From Diploptera punctata (Eukaryota; Arthropoda; Insecta; Blattodea; Blaberidae): a stretch of DNA of 64,000 nt. The stretch is taken from NCBI GenBank assembly GCA_030220185.1, contig JASPKZ010001237.1:263501-327500 (forward strand), given 5' to 3'. This document shows, piece by piece, positions 54,801 to 64,000 of the stretch (position 1 is its first letter; each line of letters starts with the position of its first letter). Under the pieces are notes generated by a model. It had not been told where the DNA came from, did not search any database, and saw only the letters and a list, made by a program, of their open reading frames with translations. Made by a program: the position numbers and the translations under genes.

Positions 54801-55420
54801 CACTGGGCAACAAGAAAGAATTTTTTTTTGTCTCAGAAAGAAAAATATATGATTCTGATAGTATTTTTTCACCTGAATTTCAAATATGATATCGGGTTTT
54901 CTACATCACGTAAGATTTCCCAGAGACAGGCATTTATAATAATTTCAAACACTAATTTTTCTACATTCGTAACTACACAATATTCGAACATTCGGACTCA
55001 CCTAGAAAGTAAGAAATGACGATTTTCTGCTACATTTCGCTTGTGGAGCATCCCTCTTAATGGCCCATCAATAATCGGCCAGCATATAAGGATTCCATTT
55101 GCCTTGATGGCGGGAGACCGTAACAGGCCACTGGGCCTAATACTTGAAAGGCAGATGATGAGATGATGATTTGCCTTGATATCTCTTTTCCATAGCTAAA
55201 ATCTTCTGATGAAAACTTTCTCCGTTTTATTTTACAATGGACAAATGGAGGAAAAAACGTTTATTAAAAAAATAATTATTTAAATTCATTAATTGAAATT
55301 GAAATAAAAAAAAACTGTGGGTGATGGAGAAATTCCGAGTACATATTTGAAAACACGATAAAAAAATTGCATTAAGTAAAACTATTGGTACTCATGAGAC
55401 AGAAATCATGTTGACCAGTG
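54801..55420 (-). mobile_element. CACTG transposon family, copy 5, nested
   Basis: CACTGGGCAACAAGAAAGAA to ATGTTGACCAGTG, flanked by AAA on both sides (54798-54800 and 55421-55423). The F2 LINE supplies the empty site (GTAGGAAAACCAGAGGG in other copies), so both ends and the 3-bp duplication are fixed independently of the TIR argument. Coding strand is minus. It is longer than its relatives because of the insert at 55109-55168. Confidence 0.9.
55109..55168 (+). mobile_element. 60-bp retroposed insert with 12-bp TSD
   Basis: GGCGGGAGACCGTAACAGGC to GATGATGAGATGATG, inside CACTG copy 5. ATTTGCCTTGAT is present at 55097-55108 and again at 55169-55180; the other family copies have it once. The GATGA-rich tail and long duplication point to a 5'-truncated SINE or LINE end. 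Confidence 0.8.
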
Positions 55421-55689
55421 AAATCAGAGGGAAAACGTACAATAGGTAGACTAACAAACAGGTAGGAGAATAACATTAACCAAGATTTCAGGGATGATGA
55501 CTATACAGGGGATGATTGAAAAAATTATCTCAGGATAGGAATATATGGAGAGCTTATGTCCGCGAGGCCAAGAACCTACGGGTTCGGTAGCGCCATTGAG
55601 TTAGTTAGATTCATGTTGTTACTGCTGTGAAATAGTTTTAGATGGTCAAGGATTATCGCTTGTGTCTTCTCTGTATTAAGTCTAATTCC

Positions 55690-56000
55690 GAGGTCCTTAC
55701 GCCGCTGATGTCTCTAGTTCACTTCTTGGTCATTCCATATGAGTTTCGTGGTGGACTAAACGGAGTCTGAGCTGGGTTTTCTCGGTGTTTCTCTCGTTTT
55801 TCTGCCATAAATTTCTTTCCACTGTTTCTTCACACTCATATCATTCCATTTTATATCGTTCATCTGTTCCTGTATTAGCGCGTTAGGCGTGGTCGGCCGG
55901 CGTGGCGTCCTTGTAATCCACAGACCTTCTATGTATCGGGCTTCATCGTTTCTCATCCTTTGGCCCGGTTCAGATTCGGACACGAGTTGAGGTGAGGAGG
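55690..56000 (+). mobile_element. SINE-D, 5'-degraded
   Basis: GAGTTTCGTGGTGGACTAAA and GGTTTTCTCGGTGTTTCTC match the SINE-D body at 53450. The 3' end is CGGGCTTCATCGTTTCTCAT. The tRNA head is hardly recognisable. Confidence 0.55.
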
Positions 56001-56124
56001 AGAAGAAACTAGGGCCATATTATGAAACCCAATATAATCGTTCACTATTTTTTACATTTACACAAATAAAGACTGCAAGTGTGGCCGTGATATTGTGTGG
56101 AGAACGGTTGCTTAGGGCCAGTAT

Positions 56125-56815
56125 TAACTAACTCACTGGCTCTATCGAACCCGTAGGTTCATAGCCGCGCGGACATAAGCTCTCCATACATCCCAATTCC
56201 GAGGTAATGTTTTCCAATCATCCCCTGTATAATCTACTTCCCTCAAATCATGGATAACGATATTCTCCCATCTTATTCATGGTCAGCGAACTCGGCGTTT
56301 TCCCTTTGGTTTTCTTACCAGAAGCTTTCATGCACCTCTTTCATTCCCCATATGTGCCACATGTCTTGCCCATCGCAGCCTACGAGACTTTATTGTTCTT
56401 ATTATATCTGACTCCCTATATATATCACATATCTCACTATTATGTAGTTTACTCTATTCACCTGTCTGTTCATCTCTTTTGACCCAAAAATATTTCTAAG
56501 AACTTTACTCTCAAATACTCGTAATCTCCTTTCCTCCCTTAAAGTAAAAGTCCATGTTTCGCATCCATATAATATAACTGGGAGAATTACTGTTTTATAT
56601 ATTTTCGGTTTAACATTTTTTGAAAGGAGTTGGAAAAACAAGAGTCTCTGTAATGCATATTAACACGCATTTCCAGAATTGGGCTTATGTTTAATTTATT
56701 TGTGCATCTCATTCCTATTTGTAATTATTGTTCCTAGATACTTGAAATCAGCCACTTCTTCAAAATTTCCTTCGTTTGTCATTAGTTGTCCATTTCCATT
56801 ATATTCTTTAAGTAA
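56125..56815 (-). pseudogene. LINE F2, C-terminal part
   Basis: Minus strand, with frameshifts: NVKPKIYKTVILPVILYGCE, FESKVLRNIFGSKEMNRQ, then RLRWARHVAHMGNE-type sequence and a 3' end at CCAGTGAGTTAGTTAA. It covers the same range as 37565-38300. Confidence 0.75.
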
Positions 56816-57297
56816 AATAAAAATGTAAATAAAATGTATTTATAATATATCTGCAAAACTTGCAACTATTTTCCCTAAGTTTCCCATCAGACGTGGCTCA
56901 CTGGGAATTACATTCAATTTGAACTGTCCACAGACACAAATCACAGAAGAAACAGTTCGACTGATGTTTGCTAATTCACTGCAGTACGTCCATTAATTGA
57001 ATTAGGTTCCATGCAAACCCGGAGACTGGTTTGTTCGTTCACTTCACCCTACCATACACTTGTTTACATTAATAATATGTTTGTCCATTACACTCCTGCT
57101 AATTAATCGGTCACTTATTAATTTGTTGTAAATGTTTATGTAGCGCTTATATTTCAGATATCAAAAACCTACTCGTCTGTCACTTATTTAACTGTTTGAT
57201 GTTTAACTGTTTTAGAGTAAATACATGTGCGTCCACAAGAGAGAACTCTCAATAGGAGTTATTAAGGAATATTTATTTCCAGAACATTCTTTCTTTA
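56816..57297. other. Intergenic DNA, nothing recognised
   Basis: No repeat or gene motif found. Confidence 0.35.
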
Positions 57298-57377
57298 CGT
57301 TAGTTCAGCGGTTCCCAGCCTTTTTCGACTCGCGAACCCCTTTCATAACGAACTGAGTTGGGTGAACCACTGATATT

Positions 57378-57378
<1 letters not shown>

Positions 57379-57414
<36 letters not shown>
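57379..57414 (+). repeat. (TA)n microsatellite
   Basis: About 35 bp of AT dinucleotide. Confidence 0.9.
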
Positions 57415-57418
<4 letters not shown>

Positions 57419-57904
57419 TAGACATGCATAAAATTTAATTCCAAGCAAAATATTTAATAACCTTAAATTAACTTAACCCTTAATGGTTAAAACCTAAAGT
57501 TACTCAAGTTTCGCCTTAAAAGTTACACAACGTGTAAGCCTAGGTGTAGCGAAATAAAATGCATTCCTAATGTTCTTACATAACTATTAATCAGACATTC
57601 GCGGTAAATGTTAATGTATTGTGCAAATAATGTGATAAATTGCCGATCTTACACATATGTAACAAAGGGCATTATAAGGTTAATTTAATTCTAAATAAGT
57701 AATAATAATTATAATAATAGTAACAATTATATCATAGTACATTCACGAATTTAGGCCATTTGTTGACCTGTTTCGGCCTCAAGAGAAACACCATCTAAAG
57801 GTCTTTTGAGTGGACGTCCTGGTCTTATACTTCCTGCAGGTTGATATCTTAACATTTGTTTGGATATTCTGTGATATTCCATTCGATGAACATGTTGCAT
57901 CCAT

Positions 57905-57965
57905 TTTGAATATTATTATTATTGTTATTATTATTATTATTATTATTATCATCATTATTATTATC
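57905..57965 (+). repeat. (TTA)n microsatellite
   Basis: ATT run directly 5' of the LINE F3 tail. Confidence 0.85.
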
Positions 57966-58296
57966 AGAAATTCATATATAAAAGAAAAAATGCAGGTACA
58001 ATATCCAATATTAGATTTTATAAAGAAGAAACAATTAAATTGGTACGGACACATTAGAAGGATGGAAGAAGGAAGACTACCTAAGATAATCATGGATTGG
58101 GAACCACAGGGAAGTAAAAAGAAGGGTAGACCAAATATTACGTGGATTCAGGGAATCAATGAAACTAAGAGGGAATGGGAAATAGAAGAAGATATATGGA
58201 TGAACAGACAAGAATGGAAAAATGTTGAAACAAATGTGTAGTTAACTGTGAACATGGGTACCGGAAAAATGTATATTCATTGTAAAAGCCGGAATA
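57966..58296 (+). pseudogene. LINE F3, C-terminal fragment
   Basis: An open stretch encodes ILDFIKKKQLNWYGHIRRME, KKKGRPNITWIQGINETKRE and WEIEEDIWMNRQEWKNVE, then a stop at about 58241. The UTR GGTACCGGAAAAATGTATAT leads into an ATA tail. It is the best-preserved F3 tail of the window. Confidence 0.7.
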
Positions 58297-58300
58297 ATAA

Positions 58301-58339
<39 letters not shown>

Positions 58340-58346
58340 TACTATA

Positions 58347-58393
<47 letters not shown>

Positions 58394-58410
58394 TACTATT
58401 ATTATTATGA
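58297..58410 (+). repeat. (ATA)n then (TTA)n microsatellite
   Basis: AAT units turn into ATT units in the middle, giving a self-complementary array. The first half is the LINE 3' tail. Confidence 0.85.
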
Positions 58411-58574
58411 CAATGCCGCAGAAATGAAGGGAACAATGATAGGCCTAACTTCGAAACCCGCCATTAAAAAAAGTTTTGTCGAACCCCTTGAAATATTTTG
58501 CGAACTCCGTGGGGATTCACGAATCACAGGTTGGGAAACGATGCCTTAGTTTAACTTCTCCCTTTGTAGGTTCT

Positions 58575-58740
58575 CATGACACTCTCCACACGGGTCTTAA
58601 AGGGACACGATCTGTTGGGAGAGGATCTTAAACTCTCCATCACAGACATACGTTCATGACCACATAAGGACATGTAGGGTTTCCTTAGATGAGTGATCAA
58701 CTCATTGCCAGGCCATCTCGGAGACAACACTAAAATAGAA
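58575..58740 (-). repeat. Repeat G, diverged copy
   Basis: GACACGATCTGTTGGGAGAG and ACCACATAAGGACATGTAGG correspond to blocks of 58880-59090. Confidence 0.5.
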
Positions 58741-58879
58741 TACCTATAATATAAAGGAAAATAAAAGGATTTCCAGCCGCTAAGAACAGCTATAATTTAT
58801 TTATTCAAGAAATTAAAATATAGTCTCAAAGAGATTTAAGACGTAGATAAAATATTCCATTCCATTTACACAGTTTTAC

Positions 58880-59113
58880 ACCTCACCTTATAGGCACAAT
58901 CACGTGCCACACGACATACGGGGCCTTACAGTGGCACGACCTGTCGGGAGAGGGATTGTAACTATGGAAAACACTGATAGTTTTTTGACCACACAAGGAC
59001 ATGGAGGGCCTCCATGAATGAATGATCATCTCAATTACAAGTTCTCCTCCGAGACAACACAACATTATGACGGAACTACATTCATTAATTCACACACACA
59101 CACACACACACAC
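58880..59113 (-). repeat. Repeat G copy plus (CA)n
   Basis: TTATAGGCACAATCACGTGC, TTACAGTGGCACGACCTGTC, ACACAAGGACATGGAGGGCC and CGAGACAACACAACATT. A CA run follows at 59091-59113, the same position as the TG run at 52825. Confidence 0.65.
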
Positions 59114-59127
59114 CACATTCATATTCC

Positions 59128-59668
59128 ATCCATAGTAATTCTGCCCGAGGGCAAGTCTATCACTGCAATTATAGCATTTTCATGCTATGCTTTGCAGCTT
59201 TACTAAGAAATTATAGGTGTGGTAGCTCCCCGTTGCTTTCCACACCGGTGAAGGATGATGATGATAATGATAAGGATGATGATGATGGCCGGATGATTTT
59301 CGGAGACCGTTGGGCCCTAAGCTTCCTGACATTTGTCTTATAGGTGAGGGAAAAACCCCGACAAAAAATCTTATTTTATATTTTTAATTAGTTTTTTATT
59401 ATGAACTATATTTTAGAATAGTATTTTTAACCTTTTCTGTGTGTGAAGGGGCTTTAGGATTATGGGCAAATATGTGTTGGGTATTATTGATTCACCCGAA
59501 TACTATAAATGTTAATCATAGAGGCAGGGCTCGGTTTATTCATTGTCGTATCTGGCGGAGAGGGCCTTTGAAGATGTTAATAATCACCCAGGAACCTGTC
59601 CCGACCGGGAAACGAACACGGGACCGCTGCGTGACAAGGCAGCACGCTACCTCGAGACCACATTCACG
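59128..59668 (-). mobile_element. SINE-A split by about 210 bp
   Basis: The 3' portion (59128-59368) and head (59585-59668, with reversed GTGGTCTCGAGGTAGCGTGC) are normally contiguous. Unrelated DNA (about 59370-59582) separates them at the CCCCGA...CACCCAGG junction. Possible short duplication AATC on both sides. Confidence 0.7.
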
Positions 59669-59850
59669 TTAAATATGGCGAAAATGATAATGATGATTGT
59701 AAAAGCCAGTTGACATTCGGGACTATTTGGGTCTTAAAGTTTCCTGACATTTGTCTAACAGGTGAGGAAAAGTCCCGAAAAAGAAACACCCAGGAAAAAT
59801 GTATCGACCAGGGATCGAACCCTTTTCCGCTGCGTTACGACGTAGCGATA
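59669..59850 (-). mobile_element. SINE-A2
   Basis: GGCGAAAATGATAATGATGATT-type 3' block, then CCTGACATTTGTCTAACAGG and a head with GACCAGGGATCGAACCC (reversed B box). Subfamily shared with 12415-12603. Confidence 0.6.
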
Positions 59851-60744
59851 TATAAACTATACATTTTCATAATCCTACATCCCTCCAATCAAAACATTTA
59901 CTCGTAATATATTAATACCGGTAGTATAGGTTACATGAATATAAAAAAAAATAGTGACCAATTAAAACCTTTGATAGGTGTAGTACATTTCTTTCAATTT
60001 TAATTAAGGCACGGAATAATGTAGTTTTAATAGTAACTCTAGGTCTGAGCGCAACAAAATTAATATATTAACGAAAGAATTTCGTGCGACTTGGATTTTC
60101 AAATAAGGCCTACAATGCGATATACACATTTTTAAAGCTATGGCCATGGAAATATTATTAATATTTCGAACTGCCTTAGGATATTTCCGTTTAAATTTTA
60201 AGTCATATGCAATGTGTATTAGGTGTAGGCTTAAGCTCTCCGACAGAGAGATTTGTCACGTCGCGAGAACACTAACGAGACCACAAACTGTTTCCTTGTC
60301 TTCCTCGAGATGTTTGGGGAACCGGACGACTTGGCCATGTCACCAGCCTGTCTTCTGCCTTGTGGCTCAGGCATCGAATTTGCAATTCTAAAACGATGCC
60401 CAAGATGTTGATCACTTCCTAAGTTTATACAACATAGATACACCCTCCTCAATTGCAAACAATACCTACTTTAGAATTGGTGTAAATTATGCAGAAAAAA
60501 TACTTAGTAGCTAAAAATTAGATATTTATTTCATATATAAGTTACAAAATCAGAAATAGGGCTGTACAAAATAGCATGTATAGCGTTTGCAGTAGTAGCA
60601 GTAGTAGTAGTAGGACTTTATTAGACTAAAATGAAGACACATACAATGTTATATACAAATATAGACGGCAAGGGCAGCAAGTCGTACGTGATGTTGACAG
60701 TCCGTACGAATAAATTAATGTATAGTAATAATATATTCACTAAA
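59851..60744. other. Intergenic DNA, nothing recognised
   Basis: A GC-richer block (60230-60390) has no partner in this window. A (GTA)n run at about 60590-60614 and a possible LINE 3' end beside it are noted only. Confidence 0.35.
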
Positions 60745-61512
60745 TTTTGCAGATGACCAGGTAATAATAGCACAGGACCACGATGACATAGAATATATGG
60801 CTAAAAAACTAAAAGAAGAATATGAAAAATGGGGACTTTATATAAACATTGAGAAAACTAAATACCTGTGTATAGGAGAAGAAATGGAAAATATAAATTT
60901 CAACAATGGAGAAGAACTAAAATCTAGTATTGAATGCACTTATTTAGGAACAAAATTAGACCATTCAGGCGATAACACATTGCAAATTAAAAATAGAATC
61001 GCACAAACAAAACAAGAAATAAATGCTTTAAACTCTGTTTGGTGGAGCAAAAATATTACAAAAAATAGAAAAATAACAAATATATCAAACCATAATTCAG
61101 AGCATTTTAACAAATGGTGCTGAAGTCTGGCAAATTCCTACCAGGGAAATGAAAAGCATGTTTTAAGAAGATCAGCTGAAAAATCTAGAATGGATAGAAC
61201 ACGAAATAAAGAAATAAGGGAAATTATGGACGTAAAAGAGGAGCCGGACATCATAGACACTATAGAAAAGAAAATATTGCAGTGGTATGGTCATGTCAAA
61301 AGAATGCCAGAGCAAAGATTGCCAAAAATTGTTTGGAATGGTTCCCAATGGAAAGGAGGAAGAAAACTTAGATAGAAGGGGTACAAGCAGCTATGAATAT
61401 CAGAGGAATGGAGGAATATCAATGGATGGACACAGAGGAATGGCGTTTGGTTTCCGGAAGACGGCGGCAGCTGCCATGATATCGGATGATGATTATGATG
61501 ATGATGAATAAT
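60745..61512 (+). pseudogene. RTE-like LINE (F3-related) from YADD box to end
   Basis: Begins with NFADDQVIIAQDHDD, where FADD is the catalytic box of the reverse transcriptase. It continues LKEEYEKWGLYINIEKTKYL, IECTYLGTKLDHSG and NRIAQTKQEINALNSVWWSK to a frame break near 61100. Then come VKEEPDIIDTIEKKILQWYG, HVKRMPEQRLPKIVWN and a terminal EWRLVSGRRRQL in other frames, followed by a GATGATGAT tail (61485-61508). It is 5'-truncated just upstream of the catalytic box. Confidence 0.75.
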
Positions 61513-61731
61513 ATACTCGTAAAATAAAAAAAAAGATAAAAAATAACACAATAAATTGCAATACAATTGCATTATACATTAATTAAGTTACGTATAGTTA
61601 TTAAACATTAATATTATTACATTTTGCTTACATATTTAATTATTCACGAATGAGTGTTGTTCTTATTTTCCACGTCTTGTCAAGAAATTTTCCCACGTTT
61701 ATCCAGTTTTATGGGTTTAATAATTAACTCG

Positions 61732-62076
61732 GTCCACCGCTGTGATCTCGAGGTAGCGTGCTGCCTTGTCACGCAGCGGGCCCGGGTTCGATTCCTGGTT
61801 GGGACAGGCTCCTGGGTGAGGTTTTCTTCGGAGTTTTTCCTCACCAATAAGACAAATGTCAGGAAGCTGGGCCCAACGGTCCCCGAAAATCATCCGGCCG
61901 TCATCAGCATTATCATCCTTATCATTATCATCATCATCATCCTTCACCGGTGTGGAAAGCAACGGGAAGCTACCATACATATTATTCCCTAGTAAAGCTG
62001 CAAAGCATAGTATGAAAATGCTATGATTGCTGTGAAAGATATGCCCTCGGGCAAAATTAATATGGATGAATGGACC
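61732..62076 (+). mobile_element. SINE-A, full length with 9-bp TSD
   Basis: Complete SINE-A (CCACCGCTGTGATCTCGAGG to AATATGGATGAATGG). ATTAACTCG lies at 61723-61731 and again at 62077-62085. One of the least diverged copies. Confidence 0.9.
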
Positions 62077-62104
62077 ATTAACTCGTAACATCCCAATCTA
62101 TCAC

Positions 62105-62300
62105 GATTTGAATTCAGAAATCTTTTCGGCAACAACTTGAGCATACAATATTCCAATTCGTTACATTTTCTAATATATGTATTTCGTCTTCAAAGTTCCG
62201 GCATATTGGACATATTCGCATAACGTGATCGTCGGTAACTTTTAGAAATTTCCATGTCCCCAATCTAATCCAACCTACTCCTGATCGCTCTTTAAATCCT
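62105..62300 (-). pseudogene. LINE C-terminal zinc-knuckle fragment
   Basis: Minus-strand peptide VGWIRLGTWKFLKVTDDHVM, RICPICRNFEDEIHILE, then (after a frameshift) CNELEYCMLKLL. C-x2-C-x7-H-x3-C resembles the terminal zinc knuckle of jockey/R1-type pol proteins. It differs in sequence from the knuckle at 10094-10459. Confidence 0.5.
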
Positions 62301-62313
62301 AGATTTATGTATT

Positions 62314-62316
<3 letters not shown>

Positions 62317-62360
<44 letters not shown>

Positions 62361-62392
62361 GTACATATAAGTGTGTGTGTGTGTGTGTGTGT
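62317..62392 (+). repeat. (TA)n and (GT)n microsatellites
   Basis: ATATAT to about 62355 and GTGTGT 62370-62391. Confidence 0.9.
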
Positions 62393-62689
62393 GATTTTCC
62401 CCAAGCTTATTTTAGGTCTCTTTGTAAAGACAGTGAACGTTTTCCTGTACAGTCTGCAAGACTATCTAGTTGGTTTGTATCCAAGTACGTCGTCCTTATT
62501 TTTCGCCCACATTCTTGCGATTTTTGTTCCTTTTCCCATACCCAATCCATCCCATATGAATGGAAAGGTCAAGTTGAACAATATTGTTAAGCAGAAAAGT
62601 TAAAACAGATCTACATCGAGCATTTTTTTCCGCTAGGGGCGCAAATACGATGAATTGGTTAATGGTCTGGGAGCATGTTTCTATGACAG

Positions 62690-63065
62690 CAATGCATATA
62701 TCCCATACGTCCCACGTGGAAACATTGGTGCTCCCTAGCGGGAGTTTCTAAACCAAGCAAATTTTGTTACTTTTATTTACCTAACACATCGCCTCAATGA
62801 GACATCTAGTAGGCAACTAAGGTATTATTTGGATGGATCAAGGTCGGTTAAAATTTGAAGAGAGGCCTTTTTATTCAGGCTTACGGTTCTTTTATCAAAC
62901 TTGAATATCTTCAGACTCGGGATCCACGGCTTAAACTCCCACCTGGAAGACTTGTTCCTTGAATTTTCCCATACTAAAAATCCATTGACTCCGGCCGAGT
63001 TTCAACCCGTGACCCTCGGGACTAGAGGCAAAGGACATAACCGGTGGACCACCGTGGCCGTCATA
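62690..63065 (-). mobile_element. SINE-B, full length
   Basis: 3' block GGTGCTCCCTAGCGGGAGTT (plus strand) at the left, body reversed, and a head ending at ACCGGTGGACCACCGTGGCC, with reversed B box GAGTTTCAACCCGTGACCC. Confidence 0.75.
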
Positions 63066-63199
63066 AAGTAAATACTAAATGATAATTATATCGGTCTGAC
63101 AACTGTAAGGTTAACAGATTAAAGATAATTAACATTATTGTAACTACATATTATAAACATAGAAGATAAATAATACAGCACATTATATAGCCTTTATCC
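63066..63199. other. Short intergenic stretch
   Basis: Nothing recognised. Confidence 0.3.
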
Positions 63200-63412
63200 A
63201 ATTAAGTAAGTAAAGTAAAGTGTTCCCATACAGGCCTCGGGAGCCCCTTGGGGGTAGTAGAATGTTAAGGCTTCCACTTTTTCTAGACAATCGACACTTT
63301 ATGTCAGCCGGGTTGTCAGCCCTGCGTAACGACCGCCTTTACCCCCAGAACAAGCATCTGGTACTCATTTAAGTTAGAGGCTGAGTCGAAACCAGGGCCA
63401 TGCCATAGACAT
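63200..63412 (-). mobile_element. SINE-C, head missing
   Basis: Tail and body of SINE-C (CACTTTTTCTAGACAATCGA, CAGCCGGGTTGTCAGCCCTG, AGAGGCTGAGTCGA) ending at GGGCCATG. The tRNA-like head is absent, as in a 5'-truncated retroposition. Confidence 0.75.
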
Positions 63413-63440
63413 AAAAATACAAGGAAACCTTAAGAAAAGT

Positions 63441-63751
63441 TGTCCACCGCTGAGGTAGCGTGCTGCCTTGTCACGCAGCGGGCCCGGGTTCGATTCCCGG
63501 TCGGGAGAGGCTTTTGGGTGAGGTTTTTTCGGGGTTTTTCCTCACCTGTAAGACAAATGTCAGGAACCTTAGGTCCCAACAGTCTCCAAAAATTATCCGG
63601 CCATCATCATCATCATCATCCTTCACCGGTGTGGAAAGCAAAGGGAAACGACCACACCTACAATTCCTTATTAAAGCTGCAAAGCATAGCATGAAAATGC
63701 TATGATTGCAGTGAAAGACCTATCCTCGGGCAGAATTACTATGGATGGGTT
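63441..63751 (+). mobile_element. SINE-A with 7-bp head deletion
   Basis: Head CCACCGCTGAGGTAGCGTGC lacks TGGTCTC relative to other copies. B box GGGTTCGATTCCCGGTCGGG and the rest of the body are intact; the tail is ACTATGGATGGG. Confidence 0.85.
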
Positions 63752-63779
63752 AAAAAAAGTAATGGTAAATCGTCCAGAT

Positions 63780-64000
63780 GTGGACGAGATGAAAAGTCGA
63801 CTAGACAAAACACGTCCAAAATCTGCCCGTGATATTTAACCGACCTTTTCCTTTCACGTAATATACTACTTGCCAACTCATTGAAGCGGTGTGCTAACCA
63901 CATGTCACTCGTTGACATCTGTAGATAATTAAGCATAATTAAATAATGCCTCATTAAAAAACTCCCGTTAGGGAGCACCGGTGCCCCCACACCGGACGTA
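63780..64000 (+). mobile_element. SINE-B, 5'-truncated, runs off the window
   Basis: Body GCGGTGTGCTAACCACATGT and CTCGTTGACATCTGTAGATA, and 3' block AAACTCCCGTTAGGGAGCAC; the sequence stops at ACCGGACGTA. The tRNA head is missing. Confidence 0.65.

Larger units (their letters stand above)
54405..55622 (+). pseudogene. LINE F2 fragment interrupted by a transposon
   Basis: Left part 54405-54797 (GAATGAGATGCACAAATAAA, ATGGATGCGAAACATGGACT, CATGGAAGCTTCCTGTAAG) and right part 55424-55622 (TCAGAGGGAAAACGTAC, TATACAGGGGATGATTG, ending GAGTTAGTTAG) are contiguous in other F2 copies. The CACTG element 54801-55420 sits between them. The LINE carries several frameshifts and stops. Confidence 0.8.
57306..58543. 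mobile_element. hAT-like DNA transposon, non-autonomous
   Basis: Left end CAGCGGTTCCCAGCCTTTTT; right end reversed CATCGTTTCCCAACCTGTG. Both continue into a related GCGAACCCC/GGGGTTCG block. The flanks CGTTAGTT (57298-57305) and CCTTAGTT (58544-58551) are an 8-bp duplication with one mismatch, the hAT hallmark. No transposase remains; the interior holds an F3 LINE tail and microsatellites acquired later. Confidence 0.65.

Noticed and set aside
60140..60391. Open frame with a Cys-containing N-terminal half in a GC-richer block
   Set aside because: No domain pattern and no repeat partner found; cannot be supported as a gene.

Overview
This window reads as AT-rich nuclear DNA of an insect with a large, repeat-filled genome. 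Degenerate peptides such as GRPRMRWENN, SRRLRWAGH and LHGLYRKPD, together with tRNA-headed SINEs ending in ATGGATGG, are ones I associate from memory with cockroaches (Periplaneta-like Blattodea). That is inference, since no host gene was found to confirm it. No bacterial, organellar or viral gene organisation is visible, and every coding stretch I recognise belongs to a transposable element and is broken, truncated or both.

Layout. 0-20 kb: a pogo/Tigger-like TIR pair enclosing a smaller CACTG-ended transposon; a short mariner-like relic; foldback repeats; SINEs; a jockey-like LINE tail; an IS630-type transposase relic; and a complete but frameshifted Tc1-like transposon inside an AT-rich satellite. 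20-30 kb: a CR1-like LINE tail carrying a nested SINE, a 4-kb repeat-poor stretch (21.8-25.9 kb), and a long purine tract. 30-40 kb: many 3' fragments of one LINE family (called F2 here), a SINE dimer, and a 1.36-kb CpG-rich minisatellite (38.8-40.1 kb). 40-47 kb: three more CACTG transposons, a perfect 75-bp-arm palindrome, a foldback element and an R2-type endonuclease tail. 47-64 kb: a near full-length RTE-like LINE on the minus strand, a hAT-like element, nested insertions, and numerous SINEs and LINE tails.

How it fits together. There is no operon or pathway; the window is a stratified record of transposition. The best single result is a family of six dispersed CACTG...CAGTG elements with 3-bp target duplications. 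They keep the same short C-terminal ORF next to the 3' terminus and look like deletion derivatives of a DDE transposon. One copy sits inside a LINE and itself carries a 60-bp retroposed insert with a 12-bp duplication. Other dated events are a LINE fragment with a 13-bp duplication, a SINE dimer with a 14-bp duplication, and SINEs with 9- and 13-bp duplications. SINE families are labelled A to E and H, LINE tails F1 to F3, and other repeats G, I and J, for this window only.
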